From an uncultured Bacteroidales bacterium (lineage in GTDB: Bacteria; Bacteroidota; Bacteroidia; Bacteroidales; Muribaculaceae), in assembly GCA_947072905.1 (NCBI GenBank), contig CAMTKF010000008.1, positions 1 through 60,681 of the forward strand: DNA of 60,681 nucleotides. The letters run 5' to 3'. The translations under genes and the position numbers were made by a program. The notes beneath the pieces were generated by a model. That model was not told the origin of the DNA, searched no databases, and saw only the letters and a list, made by a program, of their open reading frames with translations. Positions 42,460 to 51,907 of this stretch are shown piece after piece; position 1 is the stretch's first letter, and each line of letters starts with the position of its first letter.

Positions 42460-43287
42460 TCAAACTGCGGGCTGAGCCGAGGGGTCGGGTTGAGCAGGAG
42501 CCTGTGCAGGAGCTGCAAAGGGCTGTTGGGGCATCATGGCCGTGAGCATGCGCGAGTATATGGCGTTGAGCTGTGCTATGTTGTGAGCCATCTTCTCGGT
42601 TTCCTGGCTGCATGCGAGCGACTGTGCCGCGGTGCGGGCATACGAATCGCTTATCGTGGCTATGCCCTGCGCGGCATTGTCGAGGTTGTGGAGCTGACTT
42701 GTGATAGAGCGCAGCTGCAGGTCGTAGAGTGTGTTGAGCGAGGTGATGTTGCGGTTGAGTGTGGAGCTGACTTCGTTGAGGGCCAAGGTGGTTTCGTGCA
42801 GAGCCTGCATGTCCTGAGCCAGGGTGGACAGATGCTCGGTGAGAGCCTGCGAGGCCTCCTGAGCGCCACCCATGTCTACCGGCGCACCCTGTACCTGAGC
42901 CGGCTGTGCTGCGCCGCCGTACACCACGCTGCCTTGGGCGTCGTATACCGGATTGCCCTCTGCATCAACAAGTATGGTCTGAGTGCCGCCGGCACCGCCT
43001 ATACCACCCTCGATGGGCTGGCCTTCGCCTTTGAGAGCCGGGAAGACCTGTTCCCACTGGTATTCGCGCGGGGGACGGTCAAATGCGGTGAGCACAAACA
43101 TCAGTACCTCCGTACCCATACCTATTGACAGCAGGGCATTGCCGCCGGGCAGGTGAAGAATCTTGAACAATGCGCCCCAGATTACGATGGCCGCACCGAT
43201 TGAATAGGCGAAGTTGAAGAAACGTTGTCCGTTCTCGCTTGATATGAAGGCGCCGATACCACGGCGATATTTTTGGACTTTTCCCAT
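42460..43287 (-). CDS. porL: Type IX secretion motor protein PorL/GldL
   Basis: This 275-residue protein has two membrane helices in its first 80 residues (FNFAYSIGAAIVIWGALFKI and LLSIGMGTEVLMFVLTAF), where the glutamate in the second helix is the conserved proton-path residue. A helical cytoplasmic part with a Gln/Pro/Ala-rich end follows. It forms the stator with PorM. The gap to porM is 44 bases. Confidence 0.95.
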   Translation of the reverse strand: MGKVQKYRRGIGAFISSENGQRFFNFAYSIGAAIVIWGALFKILHLPGGNALLSIGMGTEVLMFVLTAFDRPPREYQWEQVFPALKGEGQPIEGGIGGAGGTQTILVDAEGNPVYDAQGSVVYGGAAQPAQVQGAPVDMGGAQEASQALTEHLSTLAQDMQALHETTLALNEVSSTLNRNITSLNTLYDLQLRSITSQLHNLDNAAQGIATISDSYARTAAQSLACSQETEKMAHNIAQLNAIYSRMLTAMMPQQPFAAPAQAPAQPDPSAQPAV

Positions 43288-43302
43288 AGTAGTGTACAGG
43301 GG

Positions 43303-44766
43303 TTATTTTTTGTTGGTCTTAAGTTTGTTGCCACGGGCAAAGCCGATCTGCGAGCGCACGCAGCGGAAGCCTATGTATGAGCGCTGTTCGTTCTGATACT
43401 CCCACATGCGCAGGTCTGAGCGTATGTTGTGGGCCACGTCTTTCCACGAACCGCCGCGCACTATCTTGCGCTTGAGCTTGTAGGGGTCGGTGGGAGCGGC
43501 GTCGTAGCGGTATTCGGGGTTGAGGTCTGAGGTCAGACGGTTGATGCTCTCGGTGTAGGCAGTAGAGGTCCACTCGCTCACGTTGCCGGCCATGTCATAC
43601 AGGCCGAAGTCGTTGGGCGCGTAGGTGCCTACGCGCGATGTTATTATGTGGCCGTCGCGCACGAAGTTGCCTTCGCCGGGCTTGAAGTTGGCATAGAAGC
43701 AACCCTTGTCTTCGCTCAGAGCCAGGTCGCCGTCCCAGGGGTACATATTCTCGTCAACGCCGGCGCGGGCGGCAAATTCCCATTCGGCCTCGGTGGGCAG
43801 ACGGTAGGGTTCGATGTACACACCGTCGCGGCCAAGAGAGCGGCGCAGGAAGTCGGTGCGCCAGTTGGCGTATGCGTTGGCCTGCTCCCAGCTCACACCT
43901 ACCACGGGGTAGTCGGTGTAGCCGCCGTGCGAGAAGTACATTCTCACGTACGGCTCGTTGTAAGCGTTCTCAAAGTCGTTGACCCATGCGGTGGTGTCGG
44001 GGTAAACGTTCACTATGTAAGTGTTGAGGAAGTCGTATTCGCCGCTCAGGGGGCGGGTTATTACGTCGCGTATGATGCGGCCGTCGTCGTTGATGTATGC
44101 GGTGTCCTTGGATATGGTGGGCATATCGGTGGCCACGGGGCGGTCGGTGTTGAGGTCGCGGCGCGAGGGGTCGAGGCGGTTGCGTCGGCGGGCGGCTTCG
44201 GTGTGGTTGTACACCTCGTAGCGGTAGTTGAGCTGAGTGCCGTCGAGTTCCTTTATGCCGGTGATGGGGTTGGTGCGGTATACGCTCTGTATGGCGCGTT
44301 CCTCGTCTTCGTTGGGATTGCGCCATGGTATGGGCTTGTTCCAGTTAAGGCGTGGAGTGATGGGATTGCCGTCGCGGTCTTCCTCGATTTTGAATTCTTC
44401 ATTACCGCCGTAGGCAGGGTCGGCCAGGCGTTCGCGGATGATGGAGTCGCGCACCCAGAACACAAATTGTTTGTATTTGCCGTTGGTGGTTTCGGTCTCA
44501 TCCATCCAGAAACCGTCGACGCTGATGCCACGTGCGTCGGCTTCGAGATTCCATGCCGAATCGGGTTTGTTTACACCTACTTTCATGGAGCCGCGGTCTA
44601 CGAGCACCATGCCGTAGGGAGTGGGTTCGGTGAAAGAAGTGCCACCGACACCTGTAACTTCGCCACCGGTGGCCGAGCGTGAACCGGAAGCACAGGATGC
44701 GAGCGCCATCAGCAGCATGGAAGCGACGATAAGCGCCAGGGGAGATATTTTGTGGCTGTAAGTCAT
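43303..44766 (-). CDS. porK: Type IX secretion ring lipoprotein PorK/GldK
   Basis: This 487-residue lipoprotein has a lipobox LMALASC near residue 26 and a formylglycine-generating-enzyme-like fold (YRLPTEAEWEFAARAG, YDMAGNVSEWTS, RKIVRGGSWKD). PorK is anchored in the outer membrane and forms the T9SS ring with PorN; the FGE fold is structural here. It begins 39 bases after porP. Confidence 0.96.
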   Translation of the reverse strand: MTYSHKISPLALIVASMLLMALASCASGSRSATGGEVTGVGGTSFTEPTPYGMVLVDRGSMKVGVNKPDSAWNLEADARGISVDGFWMDETETTNGKYKQFVFWVRDSIIRERLADPAYGGNEEFKIEEDRDGNPITPRLNWNKPIPWRNPNEDEERAIQSVYRTNPITGIKELDGTQLNYRYEVYNHTEAARRRNRLDPSRRDLNTDRPVATDMPTISKDTAYINDDGRIIRDVITRPLSGEYDFLNTYIVNVYPDTTAWVNDFENAYNEPYVRMYFSHGGYTDYPVVGVSWEQANAYANWRTDFLRRSLGRDGVYIEPYRLPTEAEWEFAARAGVDENMYPWDGDLALSEDKGCFYANFKPGEGNFVRDGHIITSRVGTYAPNDFGLYDMAGNVSEWTSTAYTESINRLTSDLNPEYRYDAAPTDPYKLKRKIVRGGSWKDVAHNIRSDLRMWEYQNEQRSYIGFRCVRSQIGFARGNKLKTNKK

Positions 44767-44805
44767 AGCAAATGATTGGTATGAAGAGGATTGTGTGATA
44801 TAGAA

Positions 44806-45822
44806 CTACATGATGCGGATGCTGCGGTGGCGATTGCGGTTTTTCTCGCCGAGATTCAGCTTGTATGAGTACCCTACTACAATCTCATGGCTCCCCGATG
44901 ATGCGGAGTGGATTGATGATGTGGCGTAGTCGAAACTGTAGCCTATGAAGAAATTCTTGATTTCGGCGGCTATAGTGGCTACTACGGCATCGTCCCATCT
45001 GTATCCAATGCCAAAGGAGATGAACTTGTTGTATCGGGCGCGGGCTGTGATTTCGGCTGTGGTATTTGTGAAATCGGTCTTTGCCAGCATCGACGGCATC
45101 AATTCAAATAACGTGTTTTTCAGCGGAATATTGCATCCGGCCGTAAAATAAAGTGTGCGCGGAGCCTTAAATTCGTAGATATTTTGCTGTGAGCCTTGTG
45201 TGGAGCCGTCGTTCTCGCCTCCCATCTTGATTGTGGGCGACGACAGGTGAGTCATGGAGATACCCGCATACCACTTGGGGGCGTTGAAATACAGGCCGGC
45301 GCCCAGGTCGAGGGCCGAGCCGTGGATGTCGGTGGTGGGTATGGCATCGTCGGTGCCCTGGTGGAAGTCGTCCTGGTCGGGGATGTAGACGTCCGAGCCG
45401 TTGAAGCGTTGGTCATACAGGCCAAACTGGATTGCGCCGGTGAATTCGCCGCCGAATTTCTTGAATTTGAAGCCCAACTGTGCCGCAAAGTTCAGCGACT
45501 TGTACAGGCCTATCGACTCCTGTTGTACCACAATACCGGCACCGAATCGCTTGTTGAAGAGCTTGAACGGCATGTTGGCCGTGCCAAGGAAGGTTTTGGG
45601 AGCGCCGTCTATGCCTACCCACTGCAGGCGTCCGGCGGCGCGTATCGAGATGAAGTCGCCGGCCGAGCCTACAGCCGCGGGGTTGTAGAGCGTGGGCACC
45701 TGATAGTACTGGGTGAGCTGCGCGTCGGTCTGGGCAGAGAGTCCCTGCGGACACACGGCGGCCATGGCTCCGAGCACTGTCAGAATCAAAAGGCGGAATA
45801 TGCTGTGGTTGTGGCGGTTCAT
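44806..45822 (-). CDS. porP: Type IX secretion membrane protein PorP/SprF
   Basis: This 338-residue beta-barrel protein has a signal peptide (to about 30) and the PorP/SprF start (DAQLTQYYQVPTLYNPAAVG SAGD in two parts), found just after cleavage in the family. In T9SS, PorP associates with the core and with some cargo at the outer membrane. It lies 4 bases after porT and 39 bases before porK. Confidence 0.94.
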   Translation of the reverse strand: MNRHNHSIFRLLILTVLGAMAAVCPQGLSAQTDAQLTQYYQVPTLYNPAAVGSAGDFISIRAAGRLQWVGIDGAPKTFLGTANMPFKLFNKRFGAGIVVQQESIGLYKSLNFAAQLGFKFKKFGGEFTGAIQFGLYDQRFNGSDVYIPDQDDFHQGTDDAIPTTDIHGSALDLGAGLYFNAPKWYAGISMTHLSSPTIKMGGENDGSTQGSQQNIYEFKAPRTLYFTAGCNIPLKNTLFELMPSMLAKTDFTNTTAEITARARYNKFISFGIGYRWDDAVVATIAAEIKNFFIGYSFDYATSSIHSASSGSHEIVVGYSYKLNLGEKNRNRHRSIRIM

Positions 45823-45826
45823 GATT

Positions 45827-46588
45827 CTATTCGAAGTAGAATGTTAGGCAAATCATCTTTGAAGTGGCTTTGGCTATGGATTGTGTGTACTTGTAGCGCG
45901 AGGGGTCGTCGGCCAGCTCGGGGCGGTCGTGCACCAGTACATCGCGCAGCCCGAAGCAGAACTTCAGCTCGGGGATGAGTTTGAAATAGGGCAGATAGAA
46001 GTCGCAGCCGAAGCCTACGGTGATAAACATGTCGGATGACGACAGCTTGAGCAGGTCGTTGCGCTTCTTGGACACGTCGAATGCCGGCATCACACCACCC
46101 ACCAGATACGGGCGGGCGTTGCGTACGCGCTGGGCGGCAAACTTAAGGTCGATGGGCAGGGTGACGTAGGTCGACTTTATGTTCTGGCGTTCCTCGGTGC
46201 CGTTGTTTATGTCGAGGAAACGTATGTCGCGGCTGCCAAACATCATTCCGGGTGCAAACCTCAGCGAGAAGTATGTGTTAAGGCGCAGCGATATAAGGCC
46301 GCTCACCGAGAATCCGGGCTGATAGTTCACCTGCTCGGCGCGCCACTGCTGGCCGTCGTCGGTTATGAAGCCGTTGTGGGCAAACCTCAGTCCCTGGGTA
46401 TGGGCGCCTATCGAGAAGCCCAGATGCCAACGACGCAGGTCGGCGTAGGGGCGGTTCTCTATTTTGTCGTTAAGCCGCGCGGCCGAGGCTGCTGCGGGTG
46501 TGAGGACGGCAAACAGTACGGCGACTGCCATAATGAAGCCGCTTACCCACATTGGGCGTATGTGATGACGGGCAGTAGTGTGATTCAT
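45827..46588 (-). CDS. porT: PorT-family outer-membrane protein of the type IX system
   Basis: This 253-residue protein has a signal peptide (residues about 13-40) and an eight-strand beta-barrel pattern with RRWHLGFSIGAHTQGLRFAH and NVKS-type PIDLKFAAQRVRNARPYLVG. It ends in a hydrophobic strand and aromatic residue (MICLTFYFE), as barrel proteins do. The open frame begins at 46789, but the ATG at 46588 overlaps the previous stop (ATGA) and is directly followed by the signal peptide. PorT is needed for assembly of T9SS in Porphyromonas. Confidence 0.85.
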   Translation of the reverse strand: MNHTTARHHIRPMWVSGFIMAVAVLFAVLTPAAASAARLNDKIENRPYADLRRWHLGFSIGAHTQGLRFAHNGFITDDGQQWRAEQVNYQPGFSVSGLISLRLNTYFSLRFAPGMMFGSRDIRFLDINNGTEERQNIKSTYVTLPIDLKFAAQRVRNARPYLVGGVMPAFDVSKKRNDLLKLSSSDMFITVGFGCDFYLPYFKLIPELKFCFGLRDVLVHDRPELADDPSRYKYTQSIAKATSKMICLTFYFE

Positions 46589-47997
46589 TGTTGCAGGTCG
46601 GGATTGAATACGTAGGCTCCGAGATCGGGCGCGGCACCGCGCGGCAGGCCGTAGCGGTCTGATGCTGATTGCGGGGCTGTAAGGGCGGGATTGGCGGCGC
46701 CTATGGCCGCTGATTCGGGTTGTATACGGTAGTCGAAGAAGTAGTCCTGACGCACGGTGTAGAACATCGGGTCGGTGTCCCACAGGCATTCGATGAAATT
46801 ATCATCGTCGTCGCCGGCACTCTTCAGCAGGCACGAGCGCAGATATATGTCGGTGCCGGTGAGGTCGCCGTGCGATATGTCGCGCCCCAGGCCGTAGATT
46901 ATGGTGTTGGATATCTCGGCGGCCGGAGTGGGAGTTTCGTTTTCGTCCTCGGCAAATTGCAGTATGGGGCCTTGAAGTGCCGAAAACAGATAGTAATTGG
47001 TGAGCGTGCAGTGGTTGATGATGTGGCTGCCGCCGTCGAGCAGCAGTGCGCCCGAGGCTGCCTCGGCTATCTCTGTTCCGTATGCGCGCAGGTTGGCGTT
47101 GTGCACCTCAAGGGCGTAGTTGCCCGAGTTGCGCAGACGCGAGTTTATAAGCAGCAGCGTGTAATCAGCCTCAGATAAGTCCGACTCTTCCGGGCCTGTG
47201 ACGGTTACACCGTTGGTGGTGTTGCACAGATGCACGTAGCTCAGCTCGTTGGCTGTGGATGAGGGCGTGAAATGCAGGCCGTCCCATTGGCGCGACATTA
47301 TGTCAAACGATATGTCGGCGGCCACGTTGCCGGTGCGGTCGCCGCTCATGGTAATTTCGCGGCCACACTCACCGCGGGCTATCAGCGATCCGTATACTAT
47401 CATCGAGGCCTTGTCGTGGAAAAACAGCTCCGCACCGGCCGGAATGGTGAGCACGGCACCGGGAGCCACTACAAGCGAGTCGAAAATCTGATATGGCTTG
47501 TCGGCACTCAGTGTTGTGGATTCTGTCACGGTGTGAGCATACAGGCGGGTGACATCGCGGCCGCTGGCGGCGATGATCACCGACCGGCTAACACCGTTGG
47601 TCAGGAAGTCGAGCGAGGCATCTATCTGCACGGGCAGGTTGCTGCCGTTGGCGGGCAGTGTAGTCTCCACAAACACTATGATGGAGTCGTTGGCACGGAT
47701 TTCGACATTGTCAAAACTCTTGCCGCTGAATCCGTCGACATTCAGCCTGAAATACCCGGCATTTTGTCCCGAAAGAGATATGTGCGAGATATTCAGCGAC
47801 TTATCGGCACGGTTATACACCGTAAAGCGGTGGGTGGTAGAAGCTTGTTCGGTGAATATGACACCCATGTCGAGGGTGTCGGTTGAGAAAACGGGCTGGT
47901 CGGACGGGGATGTGGTGAAGCCGTCCTCGATGCAAGAGCCCAAGGCAAAGACAAATAAAATTGCAGAAAAGAGAAAAGAGAGATAATTGCGTTTCAT
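46585..47997 (-). CDS. Surface lipoprotein with parallel beta-helix, first gene of the T9SS operon
   Basis: This 470-residue protein has a lipobox (FALGSC, Cys at about 22), an Ig-like domain (residues about 35-150) and a beta-helix-like repeat region (about 180-400; ISNTIIYGLGRDI, INHCTLTNYY). The final part reads GLPRGAAPDLGAYVF, a typical end of beta-helix lipoproteins. It overlaps porT by 4 bases, so it is part of the operon, but I know of no defined T9SS role for it. It might be a cell-surface accessory or cargo. Confidence 0.8.
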   Translation of the reverse strand: MKRNYLSFLFSAILFVFALGSCIEDGFTTSPSDQPVFSTDTLDMGVIFTEQASTTHRFTVYNRADKSLNISHISLSGQNAGYFRLNVDGFSGKSFDNVEIRANDSIIVFVETTLPANGSNLPVQIDASLDFLTNGVSRSVIIAASGRDVTRLYAHTVTESTTLSADKPYQIFDSLVVAPGAVLTIPAGAELFFHDKASMIVYGSLIARGECGREITMSGDRTGNVAADISFDIMSRQWDGLHFTPSSTANELSYVHLCNTTNGVTVTGPEESDLSEADYTLLLINSRLRNSGNYALEVHNANLRAYGTEIAEAASGALLLDGGSHIINHCTLTNYYLFSALQGPILQFAEDENETPTPAAEISNTIIYGLGRDISHGDLTGTDIYLRSCLLKSAGDDDDNFIECLWDTDPMFYTVRQDYFFDYRIQPESAAIGAANPALTAPQSASDRYGLPRGAAPDLGAYVFNPDLQQ

Positions 47998-48152
47998 TAT
48001 ACATTATAACGCAATACGTGCCAAAATATTGTGTCAACACTCTCGTGATGGAAGCTTAAGCCTGAGGATTGCGGTAAAAGAAGTATAACGACAAGATACA
48101 CCGCCACCCGATTCACCGAAGCCATACCAAGCTAATAACTCACGTAACAGAT

Positions 48153-48194
48153 ATAACAGACAGGCTGCACCAATCGGCGCAGCCTGTCTGTTAT
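48153..48194. terminator. Perfect hairpin after the leucine-rich-repeat gene
   Basis: ATAACAGACAGGCTGC (48153-48168) pairs with GCAGCCTGTCTGTTAT (48179-48194), 16 bp without mismatch. It touches the last base of the stop codon at 48194. No T-run follows leftwards, so it may stabilise the mRNA end or terminate weakly. Confidence 0.6.
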
Positions 48195-51100
48195 CATCTG
48201 ATTACGATTCTCTTTGTGATGCGGTTTTCGGCCGAGGTGGCGCTTACCACATAGAGTCCCGGAGCAAGGCTTTCGGCGTCGTAGTCTGTGCTGACAAAGG
48301 TGCCCGCAGGTACCACGAAGCTTTCCACAACCATACCCGCCATGTTGGCTATATCAACACGTGTATCAGATGTGGCATCTATGGTGATATTTACGCCGCC
48401 CGCTTTGGGTGTTATCCGGTTACCGGGCTGACCGACTTCCTCATCTGCGATACCCATTGCAGGGATAATGGTAATCTCGCACGATGCGCTGACTCCGCTC
48501 CAAGCAGTGGCCGTGACGGTGGCATACCCTTCAGCAATACCCTTAACCATGCCGTTGGCATCCACGGTGGCAACGGCTTCGTTGCTCGAATCCCATACCA
48601 CGCCCTTGTCATAGGCATCCTCAGGCATTACGGTAGCAACCAACTGAATGCTTTCACCCACCTTGACATCAGCCTTATCACGGTCAAGAGTTACATTCTC
48701 AACCGACACAATAGGATTGATAGTGCTGAATTTTTTCCAAACTTCAGCAGCCTTATAATCCTCCAAAGATTCTTTTGGAACGTTCAGTGGAATATTATAA
48801 TTATCTAAAATGCCAAGTTTTCCAACTGTTGGTGGAATTATTGCATAACAATTAATACTATCAAAATTAGGACCGTCACAAAACGCATCATTTTCAATAG
48901 TGGATACACTATTAGATATGATCAACAATCCCGATAAACCGGAGCAAGCTGAGAATGCATGGCTTCCAATAGAAATAACAGAGTTGGGAATTATCAAAGA
49001 CCCGGTGAAACCTGAACAGCCACAGAAAGCTTGTTGACCTATCGAAGTCACAGAATTGGGAATTTTCAATAATCCGGTGAAACCAGAACAACCAAAGAAT
49101 GCTGACGATTCAATTGAAGTCACAGAATTTGGGATTATCAAAGATCCCGTGAAACCGGTGCAGCGATAAAATACATTATAACCTATCGAAGTCATAGAAT
49201 TTGGGATTATCAAAGATCCAGTGAAGCCTGAACAGCAATGGAATGCATTATAACCTATCGAAGTCACAGAATTGGGAATGTTTAACGACCCGGAAAACCC
49301 TGAACAGTAAGAAAATGCACCTCTACCGATAGAAGTTAACGACTTGGAGAGAGTCAATGAGCCGGTGAAACCATAACAACCATTGAAAGCATCCTCTCCA
49401 ATATTTGTCACGGAATTTGGAATGATTAACGATCCGGAAAAACCATAACAGTTAGTGAATGCATCATTTCCAATATTTGTCACCGAGTTGGGTATGGTTA
49501 ACGTTCCGGTAAAACCCGAGCAGTTATGAAAGACCATGCTTTCAATCGTTGTTAAGGAATTAGAGATATTCAAAGCACCGGTAAAGCCTTTACAGTTATA
49601 AAATGCAGACTTCCCAATATAATTGACAGAATTAGGAATAGTCAACGATCCTTTAAGTCCTGAACAATTATAAAATGCGTTAGACCCAATAGTCGTTAAC
49701 GAATTAGGCAAGACTAAACTTTTACAATCTGTTCTATCATAAAAAGCATTATCCTTTATTGATTTGACTATGTAATCAAAGCCCTCACATGTAACTTTTT
49801 CGGGGATTACAATATTAATTGCAGTTCCGCCTGTTACTTCTGCTGTTTTGTCTATTTCATTTAAGGTGTAGTTTATCCCATTTTCGCTATAATCTATAGT
49901 TGCCAAAATATGCTTGATAGTTTGGAAATTATTCCAAACAAAAGCATTTTTATAATCTGCCAAAGATTCCCGCGGAACATTAAGAGATACATTATAATTG
50001 CTAAAAGCATTAGTGTTTTCAACCGTTGGAGGTACGACTGCATAACAATTCACATTATCAAATCCCGAACATCCATTGAATGTATTAATTCCAGTTATTT
50101 TAGTCACTGATTTAGGAATAGTCAATGAGCCTTTGAAACCAGAGCAACCTGTGAACGCCGCACTTCCGATAGAAGTTACAGAGCCGGGTATGGTTAATGA
50201 TCCGGTAAAGCCGGAACAGTCACCAAACACAAGTTCTTCAATTGAAGTCAATGAATTAGAGAGTATTAATGATCCGGTGAATCTCGAACAGCCATAGAAT
50301 GCCGCTTTTCCAATATAAGTCACGGAGTTGGGAACAATCAATGAGCCTGTGAGACCGGAACAATTAAAGAAAGCGTTCTGTCCGATTGAAGTCAACGAAT
50401 TGGATAGAGTTAGAGAACCGTTGAAACCCATGCAGCCATTAAATACGTTATCTTCAATAGAAGTCACTGAATCTGGTATTGTTAACGAGCCTGTAAAACC
50501 TGAACAGTTTTGGAATACGCCTTTATTAATATTATGTAATGAATTTGAGAGAGTCAAAGAGCCTGTAAAACCTGTACAGTCCCTAAATGCATTATCTCTG
50601 ATTCCCATTACCGAGTTAGGAATAATCAATGATCCCGTAAAGCCGGAACAGCCATCAAATGCTTGTGATTCAATGGATGTTACTGATTCAGGTATTGTCA
50701 ATGATCCTGTAAGGCCTGAACAACCTTTAAATGTATTGTTAGATATAGTTTTCACTGAATTAGAAATAGTCAGTGAGCCGGTGAAACCGGAACAACCTTC
50801 AAATGCATGGTGTCCAATAGACGTAACTGAATTAGGAATAATCAACGACCCTGTGAGTCCTGAACATTTTTGAAATGCGCCATATCCAATAGAAATCACC
50901 GAATTTGGTATTGTCAACGAGCCTGTAAATCCGGAACAATCCAAAAAGGCTTGATTTCCAATAGACGTAACTGAATTAGGAATAATCAATGACCCGGTAA
51001 GTCCTAAACAGTTATAGAATGCGCCATCTCCAATAGATGTCAGTGAATTGGATAGAGTCAGTGAACCGGTAAAGCCAGAACAGCCATAAAATGCGGAATT

Positions 51101-51757
51101 CCCAATAAAAGTGACTGAATTAGGAATGGTCAATGGCCCTGTAAAACCTGTACAGTTATAGAATGCGCTATTTCCAATAGAAGTCACTGAATCGGGTAGA
51201 GTCAGTGAACCGGTAAAGTCAGAACAGCCGTTAAATGCGGAATTCCCAATAAAAGTGACTGAATTAGGAATAGTCAAAGGCCCTGTAAAACCTGTACAAT
51301 ATCTGAATGCATGCTCTCCAATAGTGGTTACTGAATTAGGGATATTCAACGAGCCTGTTAATCCTCTGCAATTACTGAAAGCATAATTTCCTATCGAAGT
51401 TACTGAATTTGGAAGGTTTAAATGACTTGTTATTCTTCTACAATGGTAGAAAGCATAATCTCCTATAACTGTCAATGAATTTGGCAATACCAAGCTTTTA
51501 CAATCGGTTCTATCTATAAAAGCTTTCGCCCCTATTGATTTGACAATATAATCGTTGCCTTCGTAGGTAACTTTTTCGGGGATTATGATGTCGATTGCAG
51601 TTCCACCTGTTACCTCTGCTGTCTTGTCTGTCTCATTTAATGCGTAGTTTATGCCGTTTTCGCTATAGTCTATGGCGAAGACTCGTGGAGTGGCAATAAG
51701 CACCATTAGGATGGCAATAAACCATCCGCACGGTGATTTACTTGTTTTTTCTTTCAT
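48194..51757 (-). CDS. BspA-like leucine-rich-repeat surface protein with T9SS sorting domain
   Basis: This 1187-residue protein has a signal peptide (to about 28) and about forty repeats of the LRR_5/BspA type, 24 residues (72 bases) each, with core SLTIPNSVTSIGNSAF. The array is in two halves, each introduced by IDYSENGINY and closed by CYA-PPTV and a DYK segment, so the gene arose by internal duplication. A Big_2 domain (about 1010-1095) and a T9SS sorting domain (SLAPGLYVVSATSAENRITK) follow. BspA relatives mediate adhesion. The repeat region is AT-richer than the ends. Confidence 0.92.
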   Translation of the reverse strand: MKEKTSKSPCGWFIAILMVLIATPRVFAIDYSENGINYALNETDKTAEVTGGTAIDIIIPEKVTYEGNDYIVKSIGAKAFIDRTDCKSLVLPNSLTVIGDYAFYHCRRITSHLNLPNSVTSIGNYAFSNCRGLTGSLNIPNSVTTIGEHAFRYCTGFTGPLTIPNSVTFIGNSAFNGCSDFTGSLTLPDSVTSIGNSAFYNCTGFTGPLTIPNSVTFIGNSAFYGCSGFTGSLTLSNSLTSIGDGAFYNCLGLTGSLIIPNSVTSIGNQAFLDCSGFTGSLTIPNSVISIGYGAFQKCSGLTGSLIIPNSVTSIGHHAFEGCSGFTGSLTISNSVKTISNNTFKGCSGLTGSLTIPESVTSIESQAFDGCSGFTGSLIIPNSVMGIRDNAFRDCTGFTGSLTLSNSLHNINKGVFQNCSGFTGSLTIPDSVTSIEDNVFNGCMGFNGSLTLSNSLTSIGQNAFFNCSGLTGSLIVPNSVTYIGKAAFYGCSRFTGSLILSNSLTSIEELVFGDCSGFTGSLTIPGSVTSIGSAAFTGCSGFKGSLTIPKSVTKITGINTFNGCSGFDNVNCYAVVPPTVENTNAFSNYNVSLNVPRESLADYKNAFVWNNFQTIKHILATIDYSENGINYTLNEIDKTAEVTGGTAINIVIPEKVTCEGFDYIVKSIKDNAFYDRTDCKSLVLPNSLTTIGSNAFYNCSGLKGSLTIPNSVNYIGKSAFYNCKGFTGALNISNSLTTIESMVFHNCSGFTGTLTIPNSVTNIGNDAFTNCYGFSGSLIIPNSVTNIGEDAFNGCYGFTGSLTLSKSLTSIGRGAFSYCSGFSGSLNIPNSVTSIGYNAFHCCSGFTGSLIIPNSMTSIGYNVFYRCTGFTGSLIIPNSVTSIESSAFFGCSGFTGLLKIPNSVTSIGQQAFCGCSGFTGSLIIPNSVISIGSHAFSACSGLSGLLIISNSVSTIENDAFCDGPNFDSINCYAIIPPTVGKLGILDNYNIPLNVPKESLEDYKAAEVWKKFSTINPIVSVENVTLDRDKADVKVGESIQLVATVMPEDAYDKGVVWDSSNEAVATVDANGMVKGIAEGYATVTATAWSGVSASCEITIIPAMGIADEEVGQPGNRITPKAGGVNITIDATSDTRVDIANMAGMVVESFVVPAGTFVSTDYDAESLAPGLYVVSATSAENRITKRIVIR

Positions 51758-51816
51758 GATTTATGTGATTCTGATTGTGAGCGGGCATTAACAGTTTTTG
51801 CAACTGTCATATTTGA

Positions 51817-51824
51817 CAAAAGTA
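51817..51824 (-). promoter_or_regulatory. -7 box for the leucine-rich-repeat gene
   Basis: The minus strand reads TACTTTTG (TAnnTTTG), 59 bases before the ATG at 51757. Confidence 0.45.
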
Positions 51825-51907
51825 ACAACTATTTTTATTATTTACAATGATTTATGCGAAAAAAATAGGAACTTTTTGATTTATGTGGGGATGTATGCTG
51901 TTGTATC

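Noticed and set aside
42406-43128. Long plus-strand frame opposite porL, with similar ones opposite porK, porP and the lipoprotein
   Set aside because: These mirror the coding periodicity of the real minus-strand genes, have Cys/Gly/Val-rich composition typical of antisense frames, and lack start signals or family motifs.
50076-50873. Plus-strand frames with repeated NDPVKPEQP-like peptides
   Set aside because: They are the reverse translation of the leucine-rich repeats and not independent genes.
48194-51757. Regularly spaced 72-base repeats, considered as a CRISPR-like array
   Set aside because: The period is a multiple of three within one long frame and encodes known LRR_5 units; there are no unique spacers.
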